This document shows, in pieces, positions 43,963 through 52,796 of a stretch of DNA of 64,000 nt. The number at the start of each line of letters is the position of its first letter. Within the stretch, counting starts at the first letter, position 1. The position numbers and the translations under genes are program-made. The DNA comes from Paenibacillus rhizosphaerae (GTDB taxonomy: Bacteria; Bacillota; Bacilli; Paenibacillales; Paenibacillaceae). The notes below the pieces were generated by a model. The model was not told the DNA's origin, did no database searches, and worked only from the letters and a program-made list of their open reading frames with translations. The stretch spans positions 434,001-498,000 of the forward strand of contig NZ_JACHXJ010000003.1 of the NCBI RefSeq assembly GCF_014192015.1, in the 5' to 3' direction.

Positions 43963-46629
43963 TTATTTCGCCTCATACCAATTGACTCCGTAGCTCACTT
44001 CCGCTTTGAGCGGTACGGACAGGGCCAGCGCATGCTCCATCGTCTCCGGTACCAATTTTTTCATGAGCTCCAGCTCGTCCTCAGGGACTTCGAATACCAA
44101 TTCGTCATGCACCTGAAGCAGCATACGGCTCTTCAGCTTCTCTTTCGCCAGCGCCGCATCCATTTGGACCATAGCCAGCTTGATGATATCGGCGGCGGTG
44201 CCCTGGATCGGCGTGTTCATCGCCGTCCGCTCGGCGAAAGACCGCAGATTGAAGTTGCTCGCATTGATTTCCGGCAGATACCGTCTGCGCTCCAGCAGCG
44301 TGGTGACATAGCCGTCACGCTTGGCGTCTCTGACGATATCGTCCATATATTTGCGGACGCCCTGGAAGGCATCGAAGTATTGATCGATAAATTGGGCTGC
44401 TTCCTTCCGGGTAATGTTCAGGTTCTGGGACAGGCCATAGTCGCTGATGCCATACACGATGCCGAAATTAACCGCTTTGGCGGACCGGCGCATATTGGCG
44501 TCAACGTCTTCGGCTTTGACACCGAACACGTCCATCGCCGTCTTCGTATGGATGTCCATATCGTGCAGGAAGGCTTCCTTCAGCCCTTCATCCCCCGAGA
44601 TATGGGCCAGCACGCGCAGCTCGATCTGGGAGTAGTCGGCGGCCAGAATGTACCAGCCCGGTTCGGAAGGCACGAACACCTTACGGATTTTCCGTCCCTC
44701 TTCCAGGCGGATCGGGATGTTCTGCAGGTTCGGGAACTGGCTGCTGAGACGTCCTGTAGCCGCTATCGTCTGGCGGTAATACGTGTGCACCTTGCCCGTT
44801 TCCTCTGAAATTTCCTTCAGCAGGCCTTCCACATACGTCGACTGAAGCTTGGCGATGGTCCGGTACTGCAAAATCAATCGAACGATATCGTGATACGGCG
44901 CCAGCTTCTCCAGCACTTCGGCGTCGGTGGAATAACCGGTTTTGGTCTTTTTCACGACGGGCAGACCCAGCTTAACGAACAGGATCTCTCCCAGCTGCTT
45001 CGGCGAGTTCAGATTCAACTCGGTGCCTGCAATGTCATAAATCTGCTCGACCAGCGACTTGATCTGGGACTCGAATTCCGTTCCGAGCGCCTTCAGATCG
45101 TCCCTGTTGACCGCGATGCCCTGCTTCTCCATGTCCGCAAGAATCCGCGACAGCGGCATCTCCAGGTCATGGAACAGCGAGCTCATCTCATTGTCCGCAA
45201 GCTCCTTCTCCTGAAGCGGAATGATCTCCAGCAGCGCAGCGCTTTTCCGGGCCAGGTGCCCGCTCAGCACATCCATCTCCGGCACCTTGTATTTTGCGCC
45301 CTTGCCGAATACGTCCTCATCCGCGGCCAGTATCGGCAGCCCGTACTTGGAAGCAAGCGCGTTGACATTCTGGTTGGCTTCCGTCGGATCCAGCAAATAC
45401 GCGGCCAGCTGCACGTCAAACGACGCCCCGGCAAACGCAATTCCCTTCCAGTGAAGCGCCAGGTCGGTGCGGTGCAGGTCATATCCCCGTTTCGGAACAT
45501 CCGGGTTCCCCAGCCACGTCCGCAGCGGCTCCGCCCAAGACTCTTTCATTTGTTCGAACGGGACGTAGTAATGCTTCGGCTCCGCGGAGAACATGATTCC
45601 GATCACGTCGGCGTGATGCGGATTCTCCCCGCTGGTCTCGACATGAATAAGCTGCACGCTGTCCAATGCACCGATCAGCTCGTCCGCATTCTCACCGTCA
45701 ACGACGCTGACCTCAATCTCCCGTTCGGCAGCCTTTGCCTGCTCCTCATCCGAGTGCGTGTTTCCGTCCGCATGGAAGGACAACCGCTCCAGCAGCGATT
45801 TGAATTCCAGCTTGGCAAGCGCAGGCCCTGCCGTTTCTTCCTTCAAGCCCGGGAATACCATCTCGTTAAACGACTTGTCCAGCGGCACCTCGCGGTAAAT
45901 GGTCGCCAGCTTCTTGCTGAGAACCGCGTCATCGGAATGGGTTTCGATCTTTTCCTTCATCTTCCCCTTCAGCTCGGCCGTATTGGCCAGTACTTCCTCG
46001 ACCGATCCGAATTGGTGCAGCAGCTTGAGCGCCGTCTTCTCGCCGACACCCGGAATTCCAGGAATATTATCCGACGGGTCCCCCATGAGGCCCTTCAGGT
46101 CAATGATTTGAAGCGGGGTCAGTCCGTAGCGCTCCTTGATCTGCTCGGGTGCGTAGGTTTCGATTTCCGTTACCCCTTTGCGTGTCAGGCCCACCTGAAC
46201 ATGGTCCGAAGCCAGCTGCAGCATATCCTTGTCCCCGGTCACGACGAGAATTTGCTGCCCCTCTTCCTCGGCGATACGGGAGACGGTCCCGATGATATCG
46301 TCCGCCTCGTAACCGCTCAACTCATATTGGGCGATGCCAAAGCTTTGCAGCAGCTCCTTGAGCAGCGGGAACTGTTCCGACAGCTCTGGCGGCGTTTTTT
46401 CCCTTCCGCCCTTGTACTCCTGGTAGCCTTCGTGGCGGAACGTCGTTTTCCCGGCGTCAAATGCAACCATCATGTGCGTCGGCTTATGGTCTTCAATCAA
46501 ACGCAAAAGCATATTCGTAAATCCGTACACAGCATTCGTATGCAGACCCTTGGTGTTCGTCAGCGGGGGCATCGCGAAAAATGCGCGGTAAATAATACTG
46601 TTTCCATCTATCAAAATCAGCTTGTTCAT
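43963..46629 (-). CDS. polA: DNA polymerase I
   Basis: An 888-residue polymerase. The 5'-3' exonuclease domain is at about 1-290 (LIDGNSIIYRAFFAMPPL; DNIPGIPGVGEKTALKLL), an exonuclease-like middle domain at about 310-480 that lacks obvious DEDD catalytic residues as in Bacillus, and the polymerase domain to the end (DYSQIELRVLAHISGDEG, RRSAKAVNFGIVYGISDYGL, QVHDELVFEVP). Start at 46629 (MNKLILIDG) is chosen for family agreement and AAGGTG upstream; a frame to 46740 is not used. Confidence 0.98.
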   Translation of the reverse strand: MNKLILIDGNSIIYRAFFAMPPLTNTKGLHTNAVYGFTNMLLRLIEDHKPTHMMVAFDAGKTTFRHEGYQEYKGGREKTPPELSEQFPLLKELLQSFGIAQYELSGYEADDIIGTVSRIAEEEGQQILVVTGDKDMLQLASDHVQVGLTRKGVTEIETYAPEQIKERYGLTPLQIIDLKGLMGDPSDNIPGIPGVGEKTALKLLHQFGSVEEVLANTAELKGKMKEKIETHSDDAVLSKKLATIYREVPLDKSFNEMVFPGLKEETAGPALAKLEFKSLLERLSFHADGNTHSDEEQAKAAEREIEVSVVDGENADELIGALDSVQLIHVETSGENPHHADVIGIMFSAEPKHYYVPFEQMKESWAEPLRTWLGNPDVPKRGYDLHRTDLALHWKGIAFAGASFDVQLAAYLLDPTEANQNVNALASKYGLPILAADEDVFGKGAKYKVPEMDVLSGHLARKSAALLEIIPLQEKELADNEMSSLFHDLEMPLSRILADMEKQGIAVNRDDLKALGTEFESQIKSLVEQIYDIAGTELNLNSPKQLGEILFVKLGLPVVKKTKTGYSTDAEVLEKLAPYHDIVRLILQYRTIAKLQSTYVEGLLKEISEETGKVHTYYRQTIAATGRLSSQFPNLQNIPIRLEEGRKIRKVFVPSEPGWYILAADYSQIELRVLAHISGDEGLKEAFLHDMDIHTKTAMDVFGVKAEDVDANMRRSAKAVNFGIVYGISDYGLSQNLNITRKEAAQFIDQYFDAFQGVRKYMDDIVRDAKRDGYVTTLLERRRYLPEINASNFNLRSFAERTAMNTPIQGTAADIIKLAMVQMDAALAKEKLKSRMLLQVHDELVFEVPEDELELMKKLVPETMEHALALSVPLKAEVSYGVNWYEAK

Positions 46630-46752
46630 TGGGCACCTTCCCTTTATCAAACGTCCTTCATTTATGATACCATACGCGCCCCTTTTCGAGAAAAAATTAG
46701 GCCGTTTTGCCGCAAATCTCCTAAGCGTAATTTCTGTCAATTCCTTTAAGAC

Positions 46753-46789
46753 AAAAAAGGAGCTTCCCGCCTGTGCGGGTCAGCTCCTT
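46753..46789 (-). terminator. Terminator of phoU
   Basis: On the - strand AAGGAGCT...AGCTCCTT with inner ACCCGC/GCGGG pairing, followed by TTTTTT. Confidence 0.8.
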
Positions 46790-46808
46790 GATCTCATGTA
46801 TGATGATT

Positions 46809-47468
46809 TTATTGATTCAAGTCAGGACGCCGGCCGGTGACGAGATACACCGTGCTCTCCCCGATATTCGTGGCGTGATCGGCGATCCGCTCGATGTACC
46901 GGGCCACCAGCGTGAGCAGCAGCGCCTGCGACAGGGTTTCGGGATTCGAGGCGATATAGCCGTACAATTCCGTGATGATCCGGCTGTAGAATTGGTCCAC
47001 CTGATCGTCGTCCTTGGCCATTTTATATGCCAGGTCGGTATTTTCGTCCAGGTAAGATGTAATGGACTCCTCGATCATCACTTGCACCAGATCAGCCATT
47101 TGCGGAATATCGATCAGCGGCTTGATCAGCTCCTGTCCTTGCAGCCGCAGCGTCACCTTGGCAACGTCCAGGGCAAGGTCTCCCATGCGCTCCAGGTCGC
47201 TCGAAATTTTAAAGGCCACGAGAATTCTCCGCAGATCCTTGGCTACCGGCTGCTGGGTGACGATCAGGCGGGAGCCGATGTCCATGATTTCCTCTTCCAT
47301 CGCGTTCAGCTTGGCGTCATCCTTGACGATTTGCTGTGCCTTCACAGCATCCAGCGTTTTCAGGCTGACGACCGCCTCTTCCAAAGCATGAACTACATGC
47401 TCGCCCATCTGGCGAAGCAACGAGCGCAGTACCTCTAAATCCTGATCCAACTCTTTTCTCCGAATCAT
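46809..47468 (-). CDS. phoU: Phosphate signalling regulator PhoU
   Basis: A 219-residue all-helical protein with two PhoU repeats (for example DAKLNAMEEEIMDIGSRL and LERMGDLALDVAKV; YIERIADHATNIGE). It modulates the Pst transporter and the PhoR kinase. It lies 49 bases downstream of pstB in the same direction and is closed by a terminator. Confidence 0.95.
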   Translation of the reverse strand: MIRRKELDQDLEVLRSLLRQMGEHVVHALEEAVVSLKTLDAVKAQQIVKDDAKLNAMEEEIMDIGSRLIVTQQPVAKDLRRILVAFKISSDLERMGDLALDVAKVTLRLQGQELIKPLIDIPQMADLVQVMIEESITSYLDENTDLAYKMAKDDDQVDQFYSRIITELYGYIASNPETLSQALLLTLVARYIERIADHATNIGESTVYLVTGRRPDLNQ

Positions 47469-47517
47469 CGCTGCCCTGTTCCCCCTAGGATATATTTAAT
47501 ACTCATCTTGCTGCCGA

Positions 47518-48273
47518 CTACCCGAAACGCCCGGAAATATAATCTTCGGTACGCGAGTCCCGCGGATTGGTAAACAACTCCTTGGTATCGTCGGCTTCGA
47601 CGACTTCCCCGTTCAGGAAAAATACCGTACGGCCGGAAATCCGGGCAGCTTGATGCATATTGTGAGTAACCATAACGATGGTATAGGTCTCCTTAAGCTC
47701 CTGCACCAATTCCTCGATCTTAAGCGTCGAAATCGGATCGAGCGCGGAGGTCGCCTCATCCATCAGAAGAATGTCCGGCTGAACCGCCAATGCTCTGGCA
47801 ATGCACAGACGCTGCTGCTGTCCGCCCGATAGGCTGAGGGCCGAACGCTTCAAGTAATCCTTGACCTCTTCCCACAGCGCTGCCTGGCGGAGGCTTTGCT
47901 CCACAATTTCATCGAGCTCCTTCTTATCGCGTGTGCCATGCAGACGGGGCCCGTAGGCAATATTGTCGTAAATCGATTTAGGGAACGGATTCGGCTGCTG
48001 AAACACCATGCCCACCTGCTTGCGAAGGACTTCCACATGCACGTCATTTCCGTAAATATCTTTGCCGCCGATTTTGACGGAGCCTTCGATATGCGTGCCT
48101 GTGATCATGTCATTCATCCGGTTCAGCGTCCGCAGCAAGGTTGACTTGCCGCATCCGGAAGGGCCGATAAAGGCAGTGATCGTTTTTTCGGGAATGTCCA
48201 GGTCTATATTTTTAAGCGCATGAAACTGCTCGTAATACAAGTTCAACTGCTCAATATCGATAATATCTTCCAT
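47518..48273 (-). CDS. pstB: Phosphate ABC transporter ATPase PstB
   Basis: A 251-residue ABC ATPase. Walker A GPSGCGKSTLLRTLNRMND, Q loop MVFQQPNPFPKSIYDN, signature LSGGQQQRLCIARALA and Walker B ILLMDEATSALDP are complete. The N-P-F-P-K stretch is typical of PstB. No pstS, pstC or pstA is present upstream; the preceding gene is the chemotaxis-type protein. Pho-box repeats at 48356-48403 lie upstream. Confidence 0.96.
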   Translation of the reverse strand: MEDIIDIEQLNLYYEQFHALKNIDLDIPEKTITAFIGPSGCGKSTLLRTLNRMNDMITGTHIEGSVKIGGKDIYGNDVHVEVLRKQVGMVFQQPNPFPKSIYDNIAYGPRLHGTRDKKELDEIVEQSLRQAALWEEVKDYLKRSALSLSGGQQQRLCIARALAVQPDILLMDEATSALDPISTLKIEELVQELKETYTIVMVTHNMHQAARISGRTVFFLNGEVVEADDTKELFTNPRDSRTEDYISGRFG

Positions 48274-48355
48274 TTACAATCGCTTCTCCTTTTTTCAAAA
48301 AGGGTCTATGGAGTTCAGTTCTTCTATATGGCACCTATCTATAGTAATGCCGTTA

Positions 48356-48403
48356 TGTAAATACTGTGTCCCACAATTGTAAACGCAGTGTAAAATGTGT
48401 AAA
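48356..48403 (-). promoter_or_regulatory. Pho box (PhoP-binding repeats) upstream of pstB
   Basis: Read on the - strand, TTTACA hexamers lie at 48356-48361, 48378-48383 and 48389-48394. All three are on one 11-bp phase (with a degenerate TGTCCC at 48367), plus an off-phase one at 48398-48403. This matches the Bacillus PhoP pattern of TTHACA repeats spaced by about 5 bases. Confidence 0.75.
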
Positions 48404-48418
48404 CTCGCAGATCCAATA

Positions 48419-49654
48419 TTAAGCAAAAGAACTTCCCTTTTCCAATTCCTGCCGGATGACGGCGGCCCGTATGGCCGTATCTCCCGCCAACCGATTCACG
48501 GTTTCGCCGGTCCCCTCCACGTGCTCGACCGCCTTTTCCAGCTCACCGAACATCCGGCTTCCTTCGCCGAGCAGCTCCGCGCTTGCCGAGATCTCGCCCA
48601 CTCCGGCCGTGGTTAAAGCCCCCGTTTCCTTCGCCAGCCGGCTGATGCTTCCGAGCAGTCCGGAAATATCCGCCGCCAGCTGCCGCGTTTGTCCTGCCAG
48701 CGATCTGACTTCAGCAGCCACGACCTGAAAGCCGCGTCCGTGTTCGCCGGCATGCGCCGCCTCAATCGATGCGTTCATCGCCAGCAGATTGCTTTTATCC
48801 GCCAGCTCCGAAATGCTCCGGGTTAATGCCGAGATCGTGTCGACATCCTGGATCAGCCGGGCCACCTGCTGCTGGTTGGCGTTCATCCGCTCCACCACAT
48901 TGGAATAAGACTGGCCGACCTCATCCAGCTTGCTGCGCCCGTACAGCGACCATTCCTTCATCTGGCGGCATTCCATCAGCGTGGCGTTTGCCGCCTCCGC
49001 TACCTGCTGCAGCGATTCCTCCATGCCGGTGACATGCCTGAAGCTTTCCGCTACTGTCTGCCTGCGCCGCTGCTCAGCCCCCGTCTGAAGCAGGCCCGAC
49101 AGGATCATCAAATCCAGAACCGTCAATACGCCTGCCAGCTGCCCCTGATCCGTCAAAATGACGCAGTCATAAAATTGAGATTCGGGACGGTCCAGCGCCT
49201 GCTGGATCAGCCGTCCGGGATCGGCTCCAATATCGGCGATCAGGGGCTGCATATCCGCAAATTTCTCAACTGGACGGGCAAAGTACAGATCGGCACCGAA
49301 CCGGCCGGTCAGCTTCCGGTAAAAGGTGTCCCGCATGACCAGCCCAAACGGCACGCCCTCATTCCCCCCGATCACCACGCAGGGAAGATCCGGCTGCTCC
49401 TTGATGAGCTCCAGAACTTCACGGCAGCTCGTCTGGGCGTCCAGCAGCGGAACCATCCGGCAGTATTCCGCCGGCGTGGGACGCCCCTCCGAATCCTCTC
49501 CCTCCGGAGTGCTGGCTTCAGTATGGCCTTGCGCGGAGGCATTACCTTCTTGAGCTGGGTTTCCATTTGCACGAATGCTTTGTTCCAGATCGGCGTACAG
49601 TGTGGACAATATGGCCCTCCCCCTCTTCGGCTCTCTAGTCTTTAGCCGCATCAT
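48419..49654 (-). CDS. Soluble methyl-accepting chemotaxis-type signalling protein
   Basis: A 411-residue cytoplasmic protein without membrane segments. The N-terminal 60 residues are low-complexity; about 65-195 looks like paired CBS domains (PCVVIGGNEGVPFGLVMRD; CVILTDQGQLAGVLTVLDL). The C-terminal half is an MCP signalling coiled coil with the hairpin tip EAAHAGEHGRGFQVVAAEVR. Two adjacent ATGs (49654 and 49651) follow GGGAGGT; the second has better spacing. It lies between phoP and pstB and has its own Pho box 33 bases upstream, so it may report phosphate status to the chemotaxis or a related kinase system. Confidence 0.85.
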   Translation of the reverse strand: MMRLKTREPKRGRAILSTLYADLEQSIRANGNPAQEGNASAQGHTEASTPEGEDSEGRPTPAEYCRMVPLLDAQTSCREVLELIKEQPDLPCVVIGGNEGVPFGLVMRDTFYRKLTGRFGADLYFARPVEKFADMQPLIADIGADPGRLIQQALDRPESQFYDCVILTDQGQLAGVLTVLDLMILSGLLQTGAEQRRRQTVAESFRHVTGMEESLQQVAEAANATLMECRQMKEWSLYGRSKLDEVGQSYSNVVERMNANQQQVARLIQDVDTISALTRSISELADKSNLLAMNASIEAAHAGEHGRGFQVVAAEVRSLAGQTRQLAADISGLLGSISRLAKETGALTTAGVGEISASAELLGEGSRMFGELEKAVEHVEGTGETVNRLAGDTAIRAAVIRQELEKGSSFA

Positions 49655-49686
49655 ACCTCCCGAGCGTTAAGAGAATATGCGGGGAG

Positions 49687-49703
49687 TGTAAATTGTATGT
49701 AAA
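49687..49703 (-). promoter_or_regulatory. Pho box upstream of the MCP-type gene
   Basis: On the - strand TTTACA-N5-TTTACA (hexamers at 49698-49703 and 49687-49692, exact 11-bp spacing), 33 bases before the start codon. Confidence 0.6.
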
Positions 49704-49743
49704 CCTATGATCATAGAACTAGTTCCTTAGGTCTAATGTATGC

Positions 49744-49787
49744 AAAAAAGAAGCTCTCACCTTTATTCCACAGGATGAGAGCTTCTC
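49744..49787 (-). terminator. Terminator overlapping the phoP stop
   Basis: AGAAGCTCTCA pairs with TGAGAGCTTCT around a 16-base loop that contains the phoP stop codon; a T run follows on the - strand. Confidence 0.75.
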
Positions 49788-50497
49788 TTTTTATTGACGA
49801 CCAGCTTATAACCAACGCCGCGAATGGAGTCGATGTGAACGGATTCGGGATCGAGTTCCAGCTTCTTGCGCAGTGAGCTGACGTGCACATCCACCGTCCG
49901 CTGACCCCCGATGTAATCAAACCCCCACACCGCGTTCATCAAATCATCCCGGGTCAGGACAACGCCGGGCTTGCGGGCGAGATACAGCAGCACTTCAAAT
50001 TCCTTCGGCCGCAGATTAATGCTGGTACTGCCCAGCATGACCTCGTATTTCTCCGGATAAATCTCCAGCTGTCCGAGCGTGATGGCCGAGGTAGGCGATT
50101 CCGGAACGGCCGCCGCTTCCTCTCCGGGACCGGACACTCTGCGAAGCACGGTGCTTACGCGCGCCAGCAGCTCCGAAACCCCGAACGGTTTCGTAATATA
50201 GTCGTCGGCGCCCAGCTTAAGGCCCTGCACGACCTCTTCCTCCGCGTTCTTGGCCGTCAAAATAATTACCGGCGTCTCAATCCCCTTGCCGCGGAGTTTG
50301 CTCAAAATGTCAAAACCATTCATTCCCGGCAGCATCAAATCCAAAATAATGAGGTCGTAAGGCTCGTGGGCGGCCCGCTCGTACCCGGACGTGCCGTGGT
50401 CCTCAATCGTGACATCGTAGCCTTCCTGCGTCAAGTTGTACGAAAGCAATCTGGCGAGCGTCGGCTCATCCTCGATTACCAACAATCGTTGAGTCAT
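49763..50497 (-). CDS. phoP: Phosphate response regulator PhoP (OmpR family)
   Basis: A 244-residue two-component regulator. The receiver has acidic residues at VIEDEP, phospho-acceptor Asp53 in LIILDLMLPGMNG and Lys in DDYITKPFGVSEL. The C-terminal winged helix ends GGQRTVDVHVSSLRKKLE and IRGVGYKL. Start at 50497 (MTQRLLVIED) matches family N-termini; a longer frame to 50560 is rejected. It lies 165 bases downstream of phoR with a Pho box in the gap. Confidence 0.93.
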   Translation of the reverse strand: MTQRLLVIEDEPTLARLLSYNLTQEGYDVTIEDHGTSGYERAAHEPYDLIILDLMLPGMNGFDILSKLRGKGIETPVIILTAKNAEEEVVQGLKLGADDYITKPFGVSELLARVSTVLRRVSGPGEEAAAVPESPTSAITLGQLEIYPEKYEVMLGSTSINLRPKEFEVLLYLARKPGVVLTRDDLMNAVWGFDYIGGQRTVDVHVSSLRKKLELDPESVHIDSIRGVGYKLVVNKKRSSHPVE

Positions 50498-50565
50498 ATT
50501 CACCGGTCCCCCTGTTTCTTGTATCAAATGAATGAATGCTGACAAGCAACATCTTATCATCTGAT

Positions 50566-50582
50566 TGTTAACGCTGTGTAAA
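50566..50582 (-). promoter_or_regulatory. Pho box between phoR and phoP
   Basis: On the - strand TTTACA-N5-TTAACA (50577-50582 and 50566-50571, exact 11-bp spacing), about 70 bases before the phoP start. It suggests phoP autoregulation from its own promoter. Confidence 0.65.
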
Positions 50583-50662
50583 AGAATACATAATGTTTAC
50601 CTTTTTCGAAAAGATAAGCCTATTGTCTCTAACGAAAAGGAGGAATATTCCATTCCACCCGT

Positions 50663-52468
50663 TTACAATCCGTCCGGTTCCTGAAGCATCGGAAGCTTAA
50701 CCGTAAACGTCGTGCCGATGCCGAGCTCGCTTTCCACGGATATCGCCCCATGATGGAGTTCTACCAGATGCTTCACGATCGAAAGCCCCAGCCCGGTTCC
50801 TCCCGAGCTTCTCGATCTTGCCTTATCCACCCGGTAAAAGCGCTCGAATATCCGCGGCAGGTCCTTCTTCGGAATGCCGATGCCCGTATCGGAAACAGTG
50901 AACACGACTAGTTCATTCCCGTCGGCGTCCTGCGCATCGTGCACGGCCAGCTCGACTCTGCCACCATCCTGGGTATAGCTGATCGCATTCGAAAGCAGAT
51001 TGATAAAAATTTGCCGCAGCTTGTCCTCATCCGCCTCGAGAAACAACTCATCCGGAATGTCCGTCTGCAGGGAGATCCTTTTTTTCTTGGCGACCGTGCC
51101 AAGCGTATCCATCATCGTCCCAAAGAACGTGGACACGTCGACGGGAGCGTAATCCATCGGCGACTGCTTGGATTCGATTTTGGACAAATCCAAAATATCG
51201 CTGATCAGACGGTTCAGCCGCTCGCTCTCATCGAAAATGATCTGTAAAAACGACTTGGCCGTTTTCTCGTCATTGACGCCACCGTTCAGCAGGGTTTCCG
51301 CAAAGCCCTTGACCGCCGCCACCGGCGTCTTGAGCTCATGGGAAACATTGGCCACAAATTCGCTGCGCATATTTTCCAGCCTGCGGATCGCCGTAACGTC
51401 CTGCAGCAGAAACAGCATGCCGCTGAACTCTTTGCCGCTTTGCTCCCGGAACATCGGAACCCCGTCCATGCGGAGGATCGTTTCCTGAGGAATGTAGACC
51501 TTTCGCTCCTCGTGGATTTCGATGCGCTCGGAGATCCCTTCCTTGATCAGCTTCGTCAGTTCGTAGTACTGCTTCAGTTCATCATAAGAGCGGCCCGTAA
51601 TGTTCTGGGCATTCACGCTCAGCATGTTCTCGGCTGCCGGATTCACCAGCGCAATCTTTCCTTCGGCATCCACAAGCAGAATGCCTCCCGTCATATTGTC
51701 GAGCACGCTTTGCAGCAAATCCTCATTGTCCTGGATCGTTTTCAGCTGTGTCTGCAGGCTGTCGGCCATCCCGTTGATCGCCTTGCCCAGAAGGCCGATT
51801 TCGTCCTTTCTGCGCAGGTCTACACGCGCGTCGTAATCCTGCTGCGAAATACGTCTGGCCACCCGGGTGATCTTCTCCAGCGGCGACGTCATCCCGGACG
51901 CGATACGGTAGCTGATCAAGGCTGCCGCGGCAAACAGGATAATGAGGCCGACGGCCATGACCATCCAGCCGTTCCGGACGCCCTCATCGACGGATTTCAG
52001 GCTGACCGACAGCCGGATGAAGCCGTCGAAATTCGCGCCGGAAGTCACCGGCACCGCCACATACAGCATATTCTGGCGGAGCGTATCGCTGTAACGAATG
52101 GCGTGCCCAACCCCTTCCTTCAGAGCCGACACAACCTCCTCCCGCTTGCTGTGGTTGTCCATTTCCAGCGGATTGCTTTCCGAATCGCCGACCACGGTAC
52201 CGTCCCTTTTAATAAAGGTCACCCGCGCTTCCGTCAGCTTGCCGAGCTTCTCGGCTTCGCTAGTATAATAGCTGACCGCATCCGCCGCCTGCATCGGCAT
52301 GAAATCAAACGTGGTGCTGAGCAGCTTTATTTCGCGGACCATATTCTCTTCAAGTCCTGTAATGTGCGATTTCTTGAACACTTGGGCCATCGTGATGCCT
52401 GCCCCGAGCATGGATACGCCGATCATCACCATAAGAATCAGCGTCAATCTGATCCGAAAAGGTTTCAT
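50663..52468 (-). CDS. phoR: Phosphate sensor histidine kinase PhoR
   Basis: A 601-residue membrane kinase. Membrane segments are at about 9-28 and 169-189 and flank an extracytoplasmic sensor region. HAMP (about 190-243), PAS (about 250-350) and HisKA with His377 in FVANVSHELKTPVAAVKGF follow. The ATPase domain has FINLLSNAISYTQDGG, DTGIGIPKKDLPRIFERFYR and GGTGLGLSIVKHLVELH. This matches Bacillus PhoR/Paenibacillus PnpS in layout. The kinase gene precedes phoP here, the reverse of the B. subtilis order. Confidence 0.93.
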   Translation of the reverse strand: MKPFRIRLTLILMVMIGVSMLGAGITMAQVFKKSHITGLEENMVREIKLLSTTFDFMPMQAADAVSYYTSEAEKLGKLTEARVTFIKRDGTVVGDSESNPLEMDNHSKREEVVSALKEGVGHAIRYSDTLRQNMLYVAVPVTSGANFDGFIRLSVSLKSVDEGVRNGWMVMAVGLIILFAAAALISYRIASGMTSPLEKITRVARRISQQDYDARVDLRRKDEIGLLGKAINGMADSLQTQLKTIQDNEDLLQSVLDNMTGGILLVDAEGKIALVNPAAENMLSVNAQNITGRSYDELKQYYELTKLIKEGISERIEIHEERKVYIPQETILRMDGVPMFREQSGKEFSGMLFLLQDVTAIRRLENMRSEFVANVSHELKTPVAAVKGFAETLLNGGVNDEKTAKSFLQIIFDESERLNRLISDILDLSKIESKQSPMDYAPVDVSTFFGTMMDTLGTVAKKKRISLQTDIPDELFLEADEDKLRQIFINLLSNAISYTQDGGRVELAVHDAQDADGNELVVFTVSDTGIGIPKKDLPRIFERFYRVDKARSRSSGGTGLGLSIVKHLVELHHGAISVESELGIGTTFTVKLPMLQEPDGL

Positions 52469-52595
52469 GGGTCCCTTCCTTTATCCTCAAGTTTCCTCTT
52501 TTTCTATTCCTAATCGTAACGTGAATCCCGCCCTTTGACCAGTGGAAAATGGACAGCCCTGTTCCAGGGTGTCTCTTCCCGGATATAATAAGATC

Positions 52596-52770
52596 ATCCA
52601 TATAGAATGAACTAAAGAAATGAGGTTATATGCCTCTGTCCGGCTGTTAACAGGAAATCCGCTGCAACCTTTAGTTCAATCTATCCATATAGAATGAACT
52701 AAAGAAATGAGGTTATATGCCTCTGTCCGGCTGTTAACAGGAAATCCGTTGTAACCCTTTAGTTCAATCT
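52596..52770. repeat. Tandem duplication of an 87-bp palindromic intergenic element
   Basis: Copy 1 (52596-52682) and copy 2 (52683-52770) differ at only a few bases. Each begins TAGAATGAACTAAAGAAATGA and ends CTTTAGTTCAATCT, so the ends are near-perfect inverted repeats. The 21-base left end recurs exactly, inverted, at 60141-60161. Confidence 0.85.
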
Positions 52771-52796
52771 ATCCAGCTCGAAAGGAGAACCGAACG

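Noticed and set aside
44890..46749. 619-codon open frame antisense to polA
   Set aside because: It is the mirror of the polA coding frame in GC-rich sequence; it has no ribosome site and its product (rich in Arg, Leu, Gln, His) shows no domain.
51338..52513. 391-codon open frame antisense to phoR
   Set aside because: Shadow frame; phoR on the other strand has all kinase motifs.
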